A DNA stretch of 64,000 nt from contig NZ_SCNV01000001.1 of the NCBI RefSeq assembly GCF_005503145.1, positions 468,953 through 532,952 on the forward strand, read 5' to 3'. Numbering within the stretch: the stretch's first letter is position 1; every line of letters starts with the position of its first letter. The notes below the pieces were generated by a model that did no database searches, had not been told where the DNA came from, and was given only the letters and a program-made list of their open reading frames with translations. Position numbers and translations under genes: made by a program. Source of the DNA: Burkholderia sp. 4M9327F10 (GTDB lineage: Bacteria > Pseudomonadota > Gammaproteobacteria > Burkholderiales > Burkholderiaceae). Shown piece by piece: positions 33,382 to 42,302 of the stretch.

Positions 33382-34320
33382 CTACGCTTCTTTACGCAGT
33401 ATTTCGTGAACGCGGTGCATGTGATCCGAGGTCTGCTTTTGCAGGTAGGTAATCGCTTCCTTGACCCGCTTCGCCTCGCCTAGCTGGAATGCATACTCGC
33501 GCAGCAACGCTTCGCTCGTCACCTGGTCATTCAGCGTACCGAGTTCATCCTGCAGCGCAGTCAGATGTTCGATCACAGCCTGATGGCCGCCGTTCAGCAC
33601 CGGCGCAAAGAACTGCAGCAGGTAACGCAGTTTTTTCCCCGCAATCCTGACCTCGTGAAGCGCGCCGTAATCCGAATCGTCGGCTGAAATTGCGCGTTTG
33701 ACGCGCTTGTTCAAGGCCATTTCGGCGACTTGCACGCGCTCTTCGGCGAACGCCGCGATGGGTTGGCTGGCGCCATGCACCTCGAGCTGCACACGTGCTG
33801 CGGCCACCGCCCGCAGAAGTATCCGCTCGACACCTGCGTTGCCGATTGCCTTCAGGCTGAACGACAAGGCATCGGCGCGGTGCGCCTCGATGGCCTCAAT
33901 CAGCCAGGCAAACGAACGCTTATGCGATGGCGCGGCGGCCGCAATCAGCTCGTGCAGGACATCCCAGTCGCGCGTCCTGCCGGCGGCGTCCGCCAGCGAC
34001 TTGAACTCGCGGCGTTGCAGCTTCGCGTCGTGTTTGTCGAGTAGCGGGTCGTAGGCCCACCAGAGTGTCCGCAAGCGGCGCATTGCCACCCGGAGCTTGT
34101 GCAGATCCTCAGGGGCGGCGCCGGCTTCGAGCTTATGCACACGGTCTAGCGCCTCGCCGCAAACCGACTGGGCAAGCAGTGCAAACGTGTCGGCAACAGT
34201 CATTGAAACGTCGATCTGCCCGGCACGGCCAACGCTGGCGGCAAGCGATGGCGAACGGGTGTCTGCCGATTCGGCGGTAACCGGACGAGTGCTCATGATG
34301 GGGTGCGCCTTTTGGGCCAT
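33382..34320 (-). CDS. CHAD-domain protein (polyphosphate-associated)
   Basis: A 312-residue all-helical CHAD protein. CHAD domains carry conserved histidines and basic residues that bind polyphosphate. Visible motifs: VHKLEAGAAPEDLHKLRVAM, RRLRTLWWAY at about 60-90 and LHEVRIAGKKLRYLLQFFAP at about 215-235. It lacks the CYTH domain often found with CHAD. I chose ATG 34320 because AAAAGGATC precedes it. ppk2 and pit lie 29 kb away, so any functional link is indirect. Confidence 0.85.
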   Translation of the reverse strand: MAQKAHPIMSTRPVTAESADTRSPSLAASVGRAGQIDVSMTVADTFALLAQSVCGEALDRVHKLEAGAAPEDLHKLRVAMRRLRTLWWAYDPLLDKHDAKLQRREFKSLADAAGRTRDWDVLHELIAAAAPSHKRSFAWLIEAIEAHRADALSFSLKAIGNAGVERILLRAVAAARVQLEVHGASQPIAAFAEERVQVAEMALNKRVKRAISADDSDYGALHEVRIAGKKLRYLLQFFAPVLNGGHQAVIEHLTALQDELGTLNDQVTSEALLREYAFQLGEAKRVKEAITYLQKQTSDHMHRVHEILRKEA

Positions 34321-34630
34321 GATCCTTTTCAATCCTACAACGCGCGACCGCTACAGCCAAACAGAACTCAAGCATGACCACTGTGCGACATCAAAAAGTA
34401 ACGAAGCTGTGAAACGTTTTGGGTTGGCACAACGAATGCGACGGCCTGCCGAACCTGCAGCGAACCTCAATGTCGAAGCCTCGGACGCATGACTGTGGAA
34501 ACACGAAACCGCGCGTGTCCGAACCGTATTTCGAACGGACGCTCTGGCGCACTCCGAAGCAGTGACTTGCAACGAGCTTGCTGCGTCATGCATACCGGGT
34601 ATCGAAACGACATCAACCAAGGAGTTATCT

Positions 34631-36085
34631 ATGGCTAACCAGCTTGGCGAGATTCAGCATATCGTGGTCCTGATGCTGGAAAACCGTTCGTTCGATCATA
34701 TGCTAGGTTTTCTTTATGCGGACCGGAATAATCAATCGCTTTCGGGCCAGCCTTTCGACGGGCTGACCGGCAACGAATCCAATCCGTCTTCTAGCGGCGA
34801 AGCGGTACAGGTGTACGCCATTCAGGCCGGCGACAACAACGCCTATTTTCAGCCAGGCGCCGATCCCGGCGAAGGCTATAGCGCGACCAACTCGCAGTTG
34901 TTCGGCACGGTGGCCGCACCCACGCCGCCAGTGGCCACCAACCAGGGCTTCGTGACCGACTATGCGTATACGCTGGGTTGGGAATCGAAGAAGCCGAGCT
35001 GGTCGGTGTTGCCGGGCACCGTTGCCTCGGACATCATGGGGATGTTTACACCGGAGATGTTGCCGGTGCTCTCGGGGCTCGCGCGTGGCTACGCCGTATG
35101 CGACCAGTGGTTCAGTTCGGTGCCCACCGAGACCATGCCGAACCGCGCGTTCGTGTGCGCTGCCACCAGTCAGGGGCACATGGACGACAACACCAAGACC
35201 TATACCTCGCCGAGCATCTTCGGTTTGCTGTCGCAACACAATCAAAGCTGGGTCATCTACGGTTACGACCAGCAACCGCTGACGCGGCTCAACTTTCCAG
35301 ACACCACCCACGCGTCCGACGACCACTTCGGTCTGTTCACCGATTTCCAGACCGCCGCGAAAAACGGCACGTTGCCGGCTTATACATTCCTTGAACCGAG
35401 CTGGGACGCCGCCGGCAACAGCCAGCATCCCAACTACGATGTGGCCTTGGGCGAGCAATTTATCCACGACGTGTACTACGCTTTGCGCAGCAACGAGGCG
35501 CAGTGGAACCAGACCCTGTTGATCATCACCTACGACGAGCACGGCGGTTGCTACGACCACGTGGCGCCGCCGTCGGGCGCCGTGCCGCCGGATAACTCGG
35601 CGGGCGAGTACGGTTTCGACTTCACGCGTTTCGGTCTGCGCGTGCCGACCGTGCTGGTCTCGCCGCTCATCGCGCCAGGCACGGTGTTCCGCGTGCCGGC
35701 AGGCACGATGCCGCTCGATCACACCTCCATCCTGAAGACGGTCGAAACCCGTTGGGGTCTGCCCGCCCTGACCGCACGCGATGCCGCCGCCCCCGATGTG
35801 GGCGACGCACTAACGCTCACTACACCGCGCACCGACGATCCGTTGGCTTCGGTAACGGTGCCGACTTCGGGCGGCAGCAACAGCGCGGCGGAGCAACCCT
35901 CGCATCTGCAGCAGGTGCATGCCGAACTGGTGTCGCGCTTGCTGGTGCCGGACGCAAATGGCGGCACCTATCATCAGATGCCGGCTTTGCGAACCAATGC
36001 CGAATACGCGCACTACATTGCTTCGCGCACCGAAGCATGGCTCAAGAGCCGCGAGACGCTGGATACCGTGCATGTACGCGGTTGA
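34631..36085 (+). CDS. Phospholipase C / acid phosphatase-type phosphoesterase (PF04185-like)
   Basis: A 484-residue member of the phosphoesterase family that includes phospholipase C and AcpA. Motifs: HIVVLMLENRSFDHMLGFL at about 9-27, with the Glu-Asn catalytic/metal site, and the C-terminal ITYDEHGGCYDHVAPPSGA at about 300-318. MLPVLSGLARGYAVCDQWFS is also typical. The start at 34631 has AAGGAG 7 nt upstream and no signal peptide or Tat motif, unlike most relatives, so localisation is uncertain. Substrate (phospholipid or phosphomonoester) cannot be told from sequence. Confidence 0.88.
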   Translation: MANQLGEIQHIVVLMLENRSFDHMLGFLYADRNNQSLSGQPFDGLTGNESNPSSSGEAVQVYAIQAGDNNAYFQPGADPGEGYSATNSQLFGTVAAPTPPVATNQGFVTDYAYTLGWESKKPSWSVLPGTVASDIMGMFTPEMLPVLSGLARGYAVCDQWFSSVPTETMPNRAFVCAATSQGHMDDNTKTYTSPSIFGLLSQHNQSWVIYGYDQQPLTRLNFPDTTHASDDHFGLFTDFQTAAKNGTLPAYTFLEPSWDAAGNSQHPNYDVALGEQFIHDVYYALRSNEAQWNQTLLIITYDEHGGCYDHVAPPSGAVPPDNSAGEYGFDFTRFGLRVPTVLVSPLIAPGTVFRVPAGTMPLDHTSILKTVETRWGLPALTARDAAAPDVGDALTLTTPRTDDPLASVTVPTSGGSNSAAEQPSHLQQVHAELVSRLLVPDANGGTYHQMPALRTNAEYAHYIASRTEAWLKSRETLDTVHVRG

Positions 36086-36187
36086 GTGATGCGATGCAGG
36101 CGCTGCTGCGACGCCGCTTAGGTGAGGGCATGCACCAGGCACGCGCGGCCTGGGCGGGCCGCGCATACCGGCATCGGCGGCGCTGAC

Positions 36188-36772
36188 TTACTCCCCCCTT
36201 GCCCTATCCTGCGTCATCACCAACGCGAGCGACGAAGAGAGAATCGACCGGGCCAGTTTGTCATCGTCCACGGCACGCGCCAGCGTAATGGCGCCCACGA
36301 TCGTCGCGACAATGCCAAGCGCGGATTTTTCGTTTTCGCAGGATGCGGCCTGGGCAACCAACGCGGTCAGTTCGCGCAGATACTTCGTCAGCATTGCACG
36401 GATATCTGCACTCGCATGCCGCGCCTCGCCGGCCAGTGCACACAGCGCGCAACCGTTACCCGGGTTATCGAGGTGCTGCTCGCTGAGAAAAGTCTCGGCG
36501 ATCGACTGTAGCGTGATATCCGCACGCTTGCCCGCATGGATACTGCGCGCCGCCATGCGCTCCTTGCTCTGCTTCAGCGCGTACTCGAGCGCTTCCACGA
36601 TCAACGCATCGCGCGACGAAAAATGCCCATAAAACGCGCCGTGCGTTAGCCCCGCGCTACGCATGCAGTCCGCCACGCCGAGCGCTTCGATGCCGTGCTC
36701 GCGAATCTGCCGAGACGCGTTCTCGAGGACGCGTTGCCGGCTCTCAGCCTTTTGTGCCTGCGAATAGCCCAT
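36188..36772 (-). CDS. TetR-family transcriptional regulator
   Basis: A 194-residue TetR regulator. HTH at about 10-55 (LENASRQIREHGIEALGVAD, AGLTHGAFYGHFSSRDALI). The C-terminal ligand domain (TetR_C) has cysteines in DNPGNGCALCALAGEARH. It is divergent from an SDR gene, which it probably represses. The upstream region contains repeated TCTGCATG and TGTGCATG half sites near 36808-36860. Confidence 0.87.
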   Translation of the reverse strand: MGYSQAQKAESRQRVLENASRQIREHGIEALGVADCMRSAGLTHGAFYGHFSSRDALIVEALEYALKQSKERMAARSIHAGKRADITLQSIAETFLSEQHLDNPGNGCALCALAGEARHASADIRAMLTKYLRELTALVAQAASCENEKSALGIVATIVGAITLARAVDDDKLARSILSSSLALVMTQDRARGE

Positions 36773-36801
36773 TTTTCATCCCTTCCTTGCACCCGTGACG
36801 C

Positions 36802-36866
36802 TTGACAATCTGCATGATGGGCATAATACTGAAATTGTGCATGACGATCAACATGCAGATTTGCGA
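36802..36866 (+). promoter_or_regulatory. SDR promoter with candidate TetR operators
   Basis: TTGACA (36802-36807) is followed 16 bp later by TAATAC. Three related half sites overlap or follow: ATCTGCATGATG, ATTGTGCATGACG and, inverted, the complement of CAAATCTGCATGTTG. TGCATG-N8-CATGCA forms an inverted pair at about 36838-36857. Confidence 0.5.
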
Positions 36867-36995
36867 TGTTGACGATGCTCGTACCGATTCGACTGCGGCT
36901 GCCATCCGGCGCCGCGAAACAGGTTTCAGGCTCATGCGACGCGAGCAGATGCGGCTTTGGCCATGATCTCGCGCTGCCTACACAGGAGAAGGAAG

Positions 36996-37772
36996 ATGCG
37001 TTTTACCGGGAAAACAGCGCTCATCACGGGCGGGAATAGCGGGATTGGCTTTGCTGCTGCAAAGCGTCTGGTCGCCGAAGGCGCCCGGGTGGCGATCACC
37101 GGGCGCGATCGCGCCAAGCTCGACAGCGCGGTGGCCGAGCTCGGGCCAAACGTACTTGGCATCCAGGCCGACCTCGACGATCCCAGCGCAATCGACGCGG
37201 TGATTCAACAGATCAAAGACGCCTACGGTTCGCTCGACATTGTGTTCGCCAACGCCGGCATCTCCGGTCCGACACCGCTCGGCGGCACAACCGCTGCCGC
37301 ATTCGAAGCCGTTCTGCGCACCAACCTCACCGCTGTTTTTCTCACGGTTCAGGCAGCTTTGCCGTTGATGGGCGCCGGCAGCTCGATCATTCTGAACGGC
37401 TCGGTCATGCGCGAACTCGGCTCACCGGGCTCGGCGGCCTACTCCGCGACCAAGGCGGGGATCACGGGGATGGCGAAGGTTTTTGCGGCCGAACTGGTGA
37501 CGCGCGGCATCCGCGTGAACACGGTGATCCCCGGCGGCACGCGCACGCCGATCTGGACCCGCGGGGCGCGAGCCGGCGCGACCCTCGACGGAACTGAAGC
37601 AGCGCTCGCGCCGCGTATTCCGCTGGGCCGTCTCGCGACGCCGGAAGAAGTCGCTGCGGCTGCGCTGTTCCTCGCCTCTGACGATGCAGCGGGGATTACC
37701 GCCGCGGAGATTGTGGTCGACGGCGGCACGACCGGCGCACCGTGGGGTTCGCAGGTGTTGCGTCAAGCCTGA
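36996..37772 (+). CDS. Short-chain dehydrogenase/reductase
   Basis: A 258-residue classical SDR. The cofactor motif TGGNSGIG is at about 11-18, FANAGISG at about 85-92 and the catalytic Ser (NGSVMRE), then YSATK with Tyr and Lys near 152-156. The C-terminus DGGTTGAPWGS fits a reductase of ketones or alcohols. The ATG at 36996 has GGAGAAGGAAG directly upstream. It is paired with the divergent TetR regulator. Substrate unknown. Confidence 0.9.
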   Translation: MRFTGKTALITGGNSGIGFAAAKRLVAEGARVAITGRDRAKLDSAVAELGPNVLGIQADLDDPSAIDAVIQQIKDAYGSLDIVFANAGISGPTPLGGTTAAAFEAVLRTNLTAVFLTVQAALPLMGAGSSIILNGSVMRELGSPGSAAYSATKAGITGMAKVFAAELVTRGIRVNTVIPGGTRTPIWTRGARAGATLDGTEAALAPRIPLGRLATPEEVAAAALFLASDDAAGITAAEIVVDGGTTGAPWGSQVLRQA

Positions 37773-37812
37773 TGTGTTAGGTAGTAAAGCTAATCTTTTT
37801 GGCTGAAATTTT

Positions 37813-37850
37813 CCCGCCGCCGACGCTCGGTGAAGCGCGTCAGCGGCGGG
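37813..37850. terminator. Hairpin between the SDR gene and the B12-transport operon
   Basis: A 14-bp stem with one G-U pair (CCCGCCGCCGACGC with GCGTCAGCGGCGGG) and a 10-nt loop. It lies between convergent genes; on the minus strand AAAATTT follows, but there is no U-run. Confidence 0.5.
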
Positions 37851-37869
37851 CGGTGGTGGCTCAGCGTTT

Positions 37870-38022
37870 TTAGAAGCTGTGCTTGATACCCGTGACGATC
37901 GGCATCTGGCTCTTCGTCGAGGAGGCCTCGTCGAGTTCGGCAATCTCGGCGGTCTGCGCATCGCCCGCCGCGCAGGACAAACCGGCCACGGTAAATGCGG
38001 CCAGTAGTTTTCGGACTTGCAT
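37870..38022 (-). pseudogene. Remnant of an outer-membrane protein, 50 codons
   Basis: From ATG 38022 the frame reads a signal peptide (MQVRKLLAAFTVAGLSCAAG, then DAQ), a short stretch resembling a TonB-receptor N-terminus (TAEIAELDEA), and then directly a terminal beta-strand (STKSQMPIVTGIKHSF) with the aromatic last residue of outer-membrane proteins. Everything between is missing, so this is best read as a large internal deletion. It lies last in the riboswitch-led ABC operon, the place where a btuB-type receptor would be expected. The C-terminal strand looks porin-like, so the parent gene is unsure. Confidence 0.6.
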
Positions 38023-38061
38023 CAAATACCTTGGAGAGAGTTGAGAAATCCGTGTAGCGAA

Positions 38062-39147
38062 CTAACGCCGCTTCATGAGCCAGACAAAAAAGACACCGCC
38101 GATTGCGGCCGTTGCGACGCCGATCGGCAAATCCTCCGGCGCGATCACGGTGCGTGCGGCGACGTCGACCCAGATCAGGAAAATCGCGCCCAGCAGCGCA
38201 GAAACCGGCAGTAGCCGGCGATGATCAGCGCCGACAAGGCGGCGCGCGATATGCGGAATCATCAGGCCGACGAAGCCGATGGAACCGCTCATCGCAACCA
38301 TCACCCCCGTCATCAGCGAAGCCACCACGAACGCCTGAATCCGCAATGCCGACACGTTGATACCGAGCGTCGCGGCGGTCTGGTCGCCCGCCATCACGGC
38401 GTTCAATGAACGCGCCGTCGCCGTCAGGAACACGAAGCCGGCAGCGAGGACCAGCGCTGGAATCGTCAACAGATTCCAGCGCGCGAGGCCGAGGCCGCCA
38501 AGCATCCAGAACAGCACCGAGGACGAAGCACGATGGTCGCCCAGGAACAGCAGCAGGTTCGCCATTGCCATCACGAAGAACGACACTGCCACGCCCGACA
38601 GCAGCAAGCGGTCGGAATTCAGCCGCCCATGGCGCATCGCCACTGAAATGACAATGAACATGGCCAGCAACGCACCGGCAAAAGCCGCGATCGGCAGCGT
38701 GGCAATACCGATCGTTTCGCCGAGATACAGAATGACCGTCACGGCGCCTAGCGTCGCGCCCGAGGTCACGCCCAGCAAATGCGGATCGGCCAGCGAATTG
38801 CGGGTGACGGCCTGCAGGACCGCACCGACCAGCGCGAGTCCGGCGCCGACCAGGCCGCCAAGAATCACGCGTGGAAAACGGATCAGCCAGACGATCGTGT
38901 CCTGTCCGCCGGACCACCCACCGGTGCTCTCGTGTCCGGTCAGCAAACGCAGCACATGGCTGGAGAGAATCTTCCATGTCACCGCCGGCGCAATCTGTAC
39001 CGGGCCGATACCGATCGCCACGAGCACGGACAACGCCAGCAGCGCCGCCAGGCAGAGCAGCAGCACGCTGGAGCCGTAAGCCCGCTCGCCCGCGGCAAAC
39101 CATGCCCGGGTGGCCAGCGCGCCGCTCAGGCTGTCATGACGTCGCAT
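38062..39147 (-). CDS. btuC: FecCD-family ABC permease, predicted vitamin B12 importer
   Basis: A 361-residue permease with about ten helices. Typical motifs: RFPRVILGGLVGAGLALVGA at about 90-109, NSLADPHLLGVTSGA and the C-terminal GSIGFVGLMIPHIARRLVGA, HRRLLP. The family imports siderophores, haem or cobalamin. A cobalamin riboswitch heads this operon, so I assign it to B12 (or a corrinoid). It follows the receptor gene by 54 bp on the same strand. Its downstream neighbour is the outer-membrane remnant. Confidence 0.85.
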   Translation of the reverse strand: MRRHDSLSGALATRAWFAAGERAYGSSVLLLCLAALLALSVLVAIGIGPVQIAPAVTWKILSSHVLRLLTGHESTGGWSGGQDTIVWLIRFPRVILGGLVGAGLALVGAVLQAVTRNSLADPHLLGVTSGATLGAVTVILYLGETIGIATLPIAAFAGALLAMFIVISVAMRHGRLNSDRLLLSGVAVSFFVMAMANLLLFLGDHRASSSVLFWMLGGLGLARWNLLTIPALVLAAGFVFLTATARSLNAVMAGDQTAATLGINVSALRIQAFVVASLMTGVMVAMSGSIGFVGLMIPHIARRLVGADHRRLLPVSALLGAIFLIWVDVAARTVIAPEDLPIGVATAAIGGVFFVWLMKRR

Positions 39148-39201
39148 GAAGACCGGCGCCTAACGCGAAGCGGATGGCGCAATGCCGGGCTGGCCAGGCT
39201 G

Positions 39202-40203
39202 TCATGGCTGGAACGCCGCCGGGTGCAGCCCTTTCGCCAGCGTGTCGATCGCGCGCACATTGGCAACGCCGGGGGTCGCGTCGTCATAAGGCAGGACGAT
39301 GAAGCGGTTGTTCTTTACGGCGTCCATCTTGTTGAGCGCCGGGTTGTTACGCAGGAACGCTTCCTTTTGCGCCGCGGTGACGCTGCCGTAATCGACGATC
39401 ACAATCGCCTGCGGGTTGCGCGCCACCACCGTTTCCCAGTTCACACGCGTCCAGCTGTCGTCGAGATCGTCCATCACGTTGCGCCCGCCGGCGGCAGCGA
39501 TCAACGCCGTGGGAATCGCTTCCCGTCCGGCCGTAAAAGGACGGTCCTCGCCGCTGTCGTAGACGAACACGCTGACCGGCTTGCCATCGCTGCCGGCTTT
39601 CGCGGAGACGGCCTGAATCCTGGTCTGCATGTCCTTGATCAGCGCATCGGCCCGGCTCTCGACATTGAAGATCTTGCCGAGGTTGGCGAGGTCGCGGTAG
39701 ACATCATCAAGCGAGGCCGCCGGGCGCTTCATGACATGCGCACACGACTCGGTCAGCTCATATACCTGAATCCCGAGCGGCGCGAGCGTAGCGGGCGTAA
39801 CGTCGCCACCTACCTTCATGCCGTAGTTCCAGCCGGCGAAATAGAAATCGGCATTTGCGCCGACCAGCGTCTCGACCGACGGATACTCCTTCGACAGCTC
39901 AGGCAATGTGCCGAGCGATTCCTTCAGTTCCGCGGTGCCGGTATTCCAGCCGCTCACGCCGGTGTATCCGACCATGCGGTTTTTCAGGCCGAGCGCGATC
40001 ATCATGCCGGTCAGGTTCACGTCATTGCTGATTGCCCGTTGCGGCGGCCCTGCAAACGTGACGTCACGGTTGCAACTGCGGATCGTGACCGGATAGGTGG
40101 TTGCCGAAGCATTCGACATGGTTGCGGCCGCCAGCAGGCCGGCAACGAGCGCGCCGCTCAAGCGGCGGGCAAAGAGGTGCTTAGGCACGGGGGTGTTCTC
40201 CAT
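39202..40203 (-). CDS. btuF: ABC substrate-binding protein, predicted cobalamin receptor
   Basis: A 333-residue TroA/BtuF-type periplasmic protein. The signal peptide is in the first ~30 residues (RRLSGALVAGLLAAATMSNA). The mature part starts TTYPVTIRSCNRDVTFAGPP, with the class III pattern ALGLKNRMVGYTGVS. ALIAAAGGRNVMDD is a family hallmark. The ATG at 40203 overlaps the ATPase gene by 23 bp. The riboswitch upstream suggests corrinoids as ligand; siderophore binding is the alternative. Confidence 0.82.
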   Translation of the reverse strand: MENTPVPKHLFARRLSGALVAGLLAAATMSNASATTYPVTIRSCNRDVTFAGPPQRAISNDVNLTGMMIALGLKNRMVGYTGVSGWNTGTAELKESLGTLPELSKEYPSVETLVGANADFYFAGWNYGMKVGGDVTPATLAPLGIQVYELTESCAHVMKRPAASLDDVYRDLANLGKIFNVESRADALIKDMQTRIQAVSAKAGSDGKPVSVFVYDSGEDRPFTAGREAIPTALIAAAGGRNVMDDLDDSWTRVNWETVVARNPQAIVIVDYGSVTAAQKEAFLRNNPALNKMDAVKNNRFIVLPYDDATPGVANVRAIDTLAKGLHPAAFQP

Positions 40204-40981
40204 GAGTGAGTAGGGTAATGCGGGGATGGCGGGACACCGGATGCGCATCGACGATCGCCGCTACGCCGAAGACGTCGGCCAGCAACTGCTCGGTGATGAC
40301 TTCGTCAGGAGTGCCATGCGCGACGATCTCGCCCTGGTGAATGACGTACAGGCGATCGCAATAGGCTGCGGCCAGGTTCAGATCGTGGATCGTCGCCAGT
40401 GTGGTGATGCCCATGCGGCGCACAAGCGCCAGCAATTCGATCTGATGCTGAAGATCGAGGTGATTGGTAGGTTCATCGAGAATCAGCAGGGTCGGCTGCT
40501 GCGCGAGTGCTCGCGCCAGCAGGACACGCTGCTTTTCACCGCCCGAGAGGGTGTCAAAATTCCGTTCGCGGTATGCCGACATGCCGACCTTCTCAAGCGC
40601 GGCATCGACGATGCCGGCGTCGTCAGGCGTATCGCTGCTAAAGAGCGTCTTGTGCGGTGTGCGTCCCATGTAGACGACATCGAGCACGGTCAGCCCGAAA
40701 TCCTCCGGAAACTCCTGCAAAACGACTGCGGCGCGCTGCGACTGCCACTTCGCCGATTTCTTCCAGATGTCCTCGCCGTCGATCTCAATGGTCCCGGCGA
40801 GCGGCGCGTTGAAGCGAAATGCGCAGCGCAACAGGCTGGTCTTGCCGCTGCCGTTCGGTCCCACCAGGCCGACGAACTCGCCCGGCTTCGCCGCCAGACT
40901 CACCGCGCGAAGAATCCTGGACGCGCGCTCGCCGTTCGCGACGGGCGACCAGTCGATTTCGGATACCAGCAATGACGACAT
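40181..40981 (-). CDS. btuD: ABC ATP-binding protein, predicted vitamin B12 importer
   Basis: A 266-residue FepC/BtuD-type ATPase. Walker A GPNGSGKTSLL is at 41-51, the signature is LSGGEKQRVLLARALAQQ and Walker B TLLILDEPTNHLDLQHQ. The first gene of the operon after the riboswitch. I use ATG 40981 (MSSLLVSEIDW); ATG 40996 is possible. In-frame upstream codons run into the riboswitch and are not protein. Confidence 0.87.
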   Translation of the reverse strand: MSSLLVSEIDWSPVANGERASRILRAVSLAAKPGEFVGLVGPNGSGKTSLLRCAFRFNAPLAGTIEIDGEDIWKKSAKWQSQRAAVVLQEFPEDFGLTVLDVVYMGRTPHKTLFSSDTPDDAGIVDAALEKVGMSAYRERNFDTLSGGEKQRVLLARALAQQPTLLILDEPTNHLDLQHQIELLALVRRMGITTLATIHDLNLAAAYCDRLYVIHQGEIVAHGTPDEVITEQLLADVFGVAAIVDAHPVSRHPRITLLTHGEHPRA

Positions 40982-41151
40982 GCCTGCTTCTTTCATGGAA
41001 TCGCGGTCCGGCCAGGACGGGGTGTCTGGGATACGGTAAGGTGGGGCTAACGAACAAGGAACGAACGGTCCGGCCGGTAGCCCGGATCGAGCGAAGCATG
41101 GGTCATACGGGCATCTCCCGGGGATAGCGCGCCCCGAAGCTGGAAAGAGGG

Positions 41152-41243
41152 ATACGACGCCGAGGTCTGACTTCCGGTTTCGCTTGAAACCGGTCACAGT
41201 GGCGCGACCGCGCTGGATTTGCACCAGCTTCCACGAGTCGTAT
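41152..41243 (-). promoter_or_regulatory. Cobalamin (vitamin B12) riboswitch
   Basis: Read on the minus strand, the core matches the cobalamin aptamer: GGTGCAAATCC, then GCGCCACTGTGA, a hairpin CCGGTTTC-AAGC-GAAACCGG and the B12 box AAGTCAGACCTCGG. A closing P1 helix pairs ATACGAC (41237-41243) with GTCGTAT (41152-41158). It lies about 170 bp before the ATPase start and should lower expression of the operon when corrinoid is plentiful. Confidence 0.92.
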
Positions 41244-41356
41244 GGGCGGCATTTTACGTGCGAATCAATGCCGGTTGGATTTATTGTGAAGCATCAACGG
41301 CGCACTGACGCGAGCATCAGATGCATCCGATGCATCGGGTCTGCTTCGCGCGCGGC

Positions 41357-42151
41357 CTATTCCGTATCGCGCCGCTTCGAGAAATAGCGCGCCGGCGATT
41401 CACCGAACGCCTTGCGAAACATCGCAATGAAATTGCTCGGCGTGGCATAGCCCAGCGCATCCGCCACACTCGCCACCGCTTCGCCGCCGGCAAGCTGCTC
41501 AAGCGCGAGCGCGAGGCGCGCCTGCTGGCGCCAATGCACGAAACTCATCCCCGTCTGCGCGGCGAAGTGGCGGCGTGCGGTGCGCGCCGAAAGACCCGCC
41601 CACGCCGCGAGCTCGTCGAAGGTGCGTTCGTCTTCCGGATGCTCGATCAGCAGGTTGGCCATCGCAAGCAGGCGGCGCTCGACAGGTAACGGCAAATACA
41701 GCGCTTCACGGCGAGCGAGCCGGATTTCATCGAGCAGCACGCCGACGATGCGCTCCTGCTCAGGCTGCAGATCCGCCTCTGCGCCCCAGCTGGCGGCACG
41801 CCGCACGAGGGCGCGCAGCATCTCGCTCACGCCCATCACACAGGGCTCGCTGGGCAGGCCGTGAAGCACATCCGGCCGTAGCATCACACCCCACCCGCTC
41901 AGCGCACCGCTCACGCTCGCCTCATGATCGACACCAGCCGGAATCCAGCCTGCGCGATGCGGCGGCAACAACCACGAGCCTCGTGCCGTGCGGACTCGCA
42001 CGAGGCCGCTTTCGATGCAGAAGAGCTGGCCGCGCACGTGGCGATGCCACTCGTATTCCCGCGTGCCGAGACGGAATTCGTTTTCAGCCGCCTCGGTACC
42101 CCAGAACGCGTACAGCGCGGGGCCGTCTGGCCGATCGCTTAGATCTGTCAT
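41357..42151 (-). CDS. AraC-family transcriptional regulator with cupin sensor
   Basis: A 264-residue regulator. An N-terminal AraC-binding cupin is at about 15-110 (EYEWHRHVRGQLFCIESGLV, LPPHRAGWIPAGVDHEASV) and the paired HTH at about 165-260 (TFDELAAWAGLSARTARRHF, VADALGYATPSNFIAMFRKA, GESPARYF). The ATG at 42151 has GGAGGGG about 9 nt upstream. Divergent from the FAD monooxygenase operon (151 bp apart), its likely target. Confidence 0.87.
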   Translation of the reverse strand: MTDLSDRPDGPALYAFWGTEAAENEFRLGTREYEWHRHVRGQLFCIESGLVRVRTARGSWLLPPHRAGWIPAGVDHEASVSGALSGWGVMLRPDVLHGLPSEPCVMGVSEMLRALVRRAASWGAEADLQPEQERIVGVLLDEIRLARREALYLPLPVERRLLAMANLLIEHPEDERTFDELAAWAGLSARTARRHFAAQTGMSFVHWRQQARLALALEQLAGGEAVASVADALGYATPSNFIAMFRKAFGESPARYFSKRRDTE

Positions 42152-42302
42152 GCACTTACCCCTCCGAGGCGAACCTGATCGACTTTGGCCGAATTTCATT
42201 GTTTATCGTCCGACTGTCATTATCAGGCTAACGCGCCTGGCCGTTAGCCTAGACAGCATGAGCAGCAGGGGAATGGCTGCTCCTGACGCAACGGGAGAAC
42301 GA

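Noticed and set aside
38779..40209. Open frame of 476 codons on the plus strand
   Set aside because: Antisense across btuC and btuF; no domain, and it spans a gene boundary on the other strand.
40982..41224. N-terminal extension of the BtuD-like ATPase
   Set aside because: The extra 81 codons translate the cobalamin riboswitch and its expression platform, not protein.
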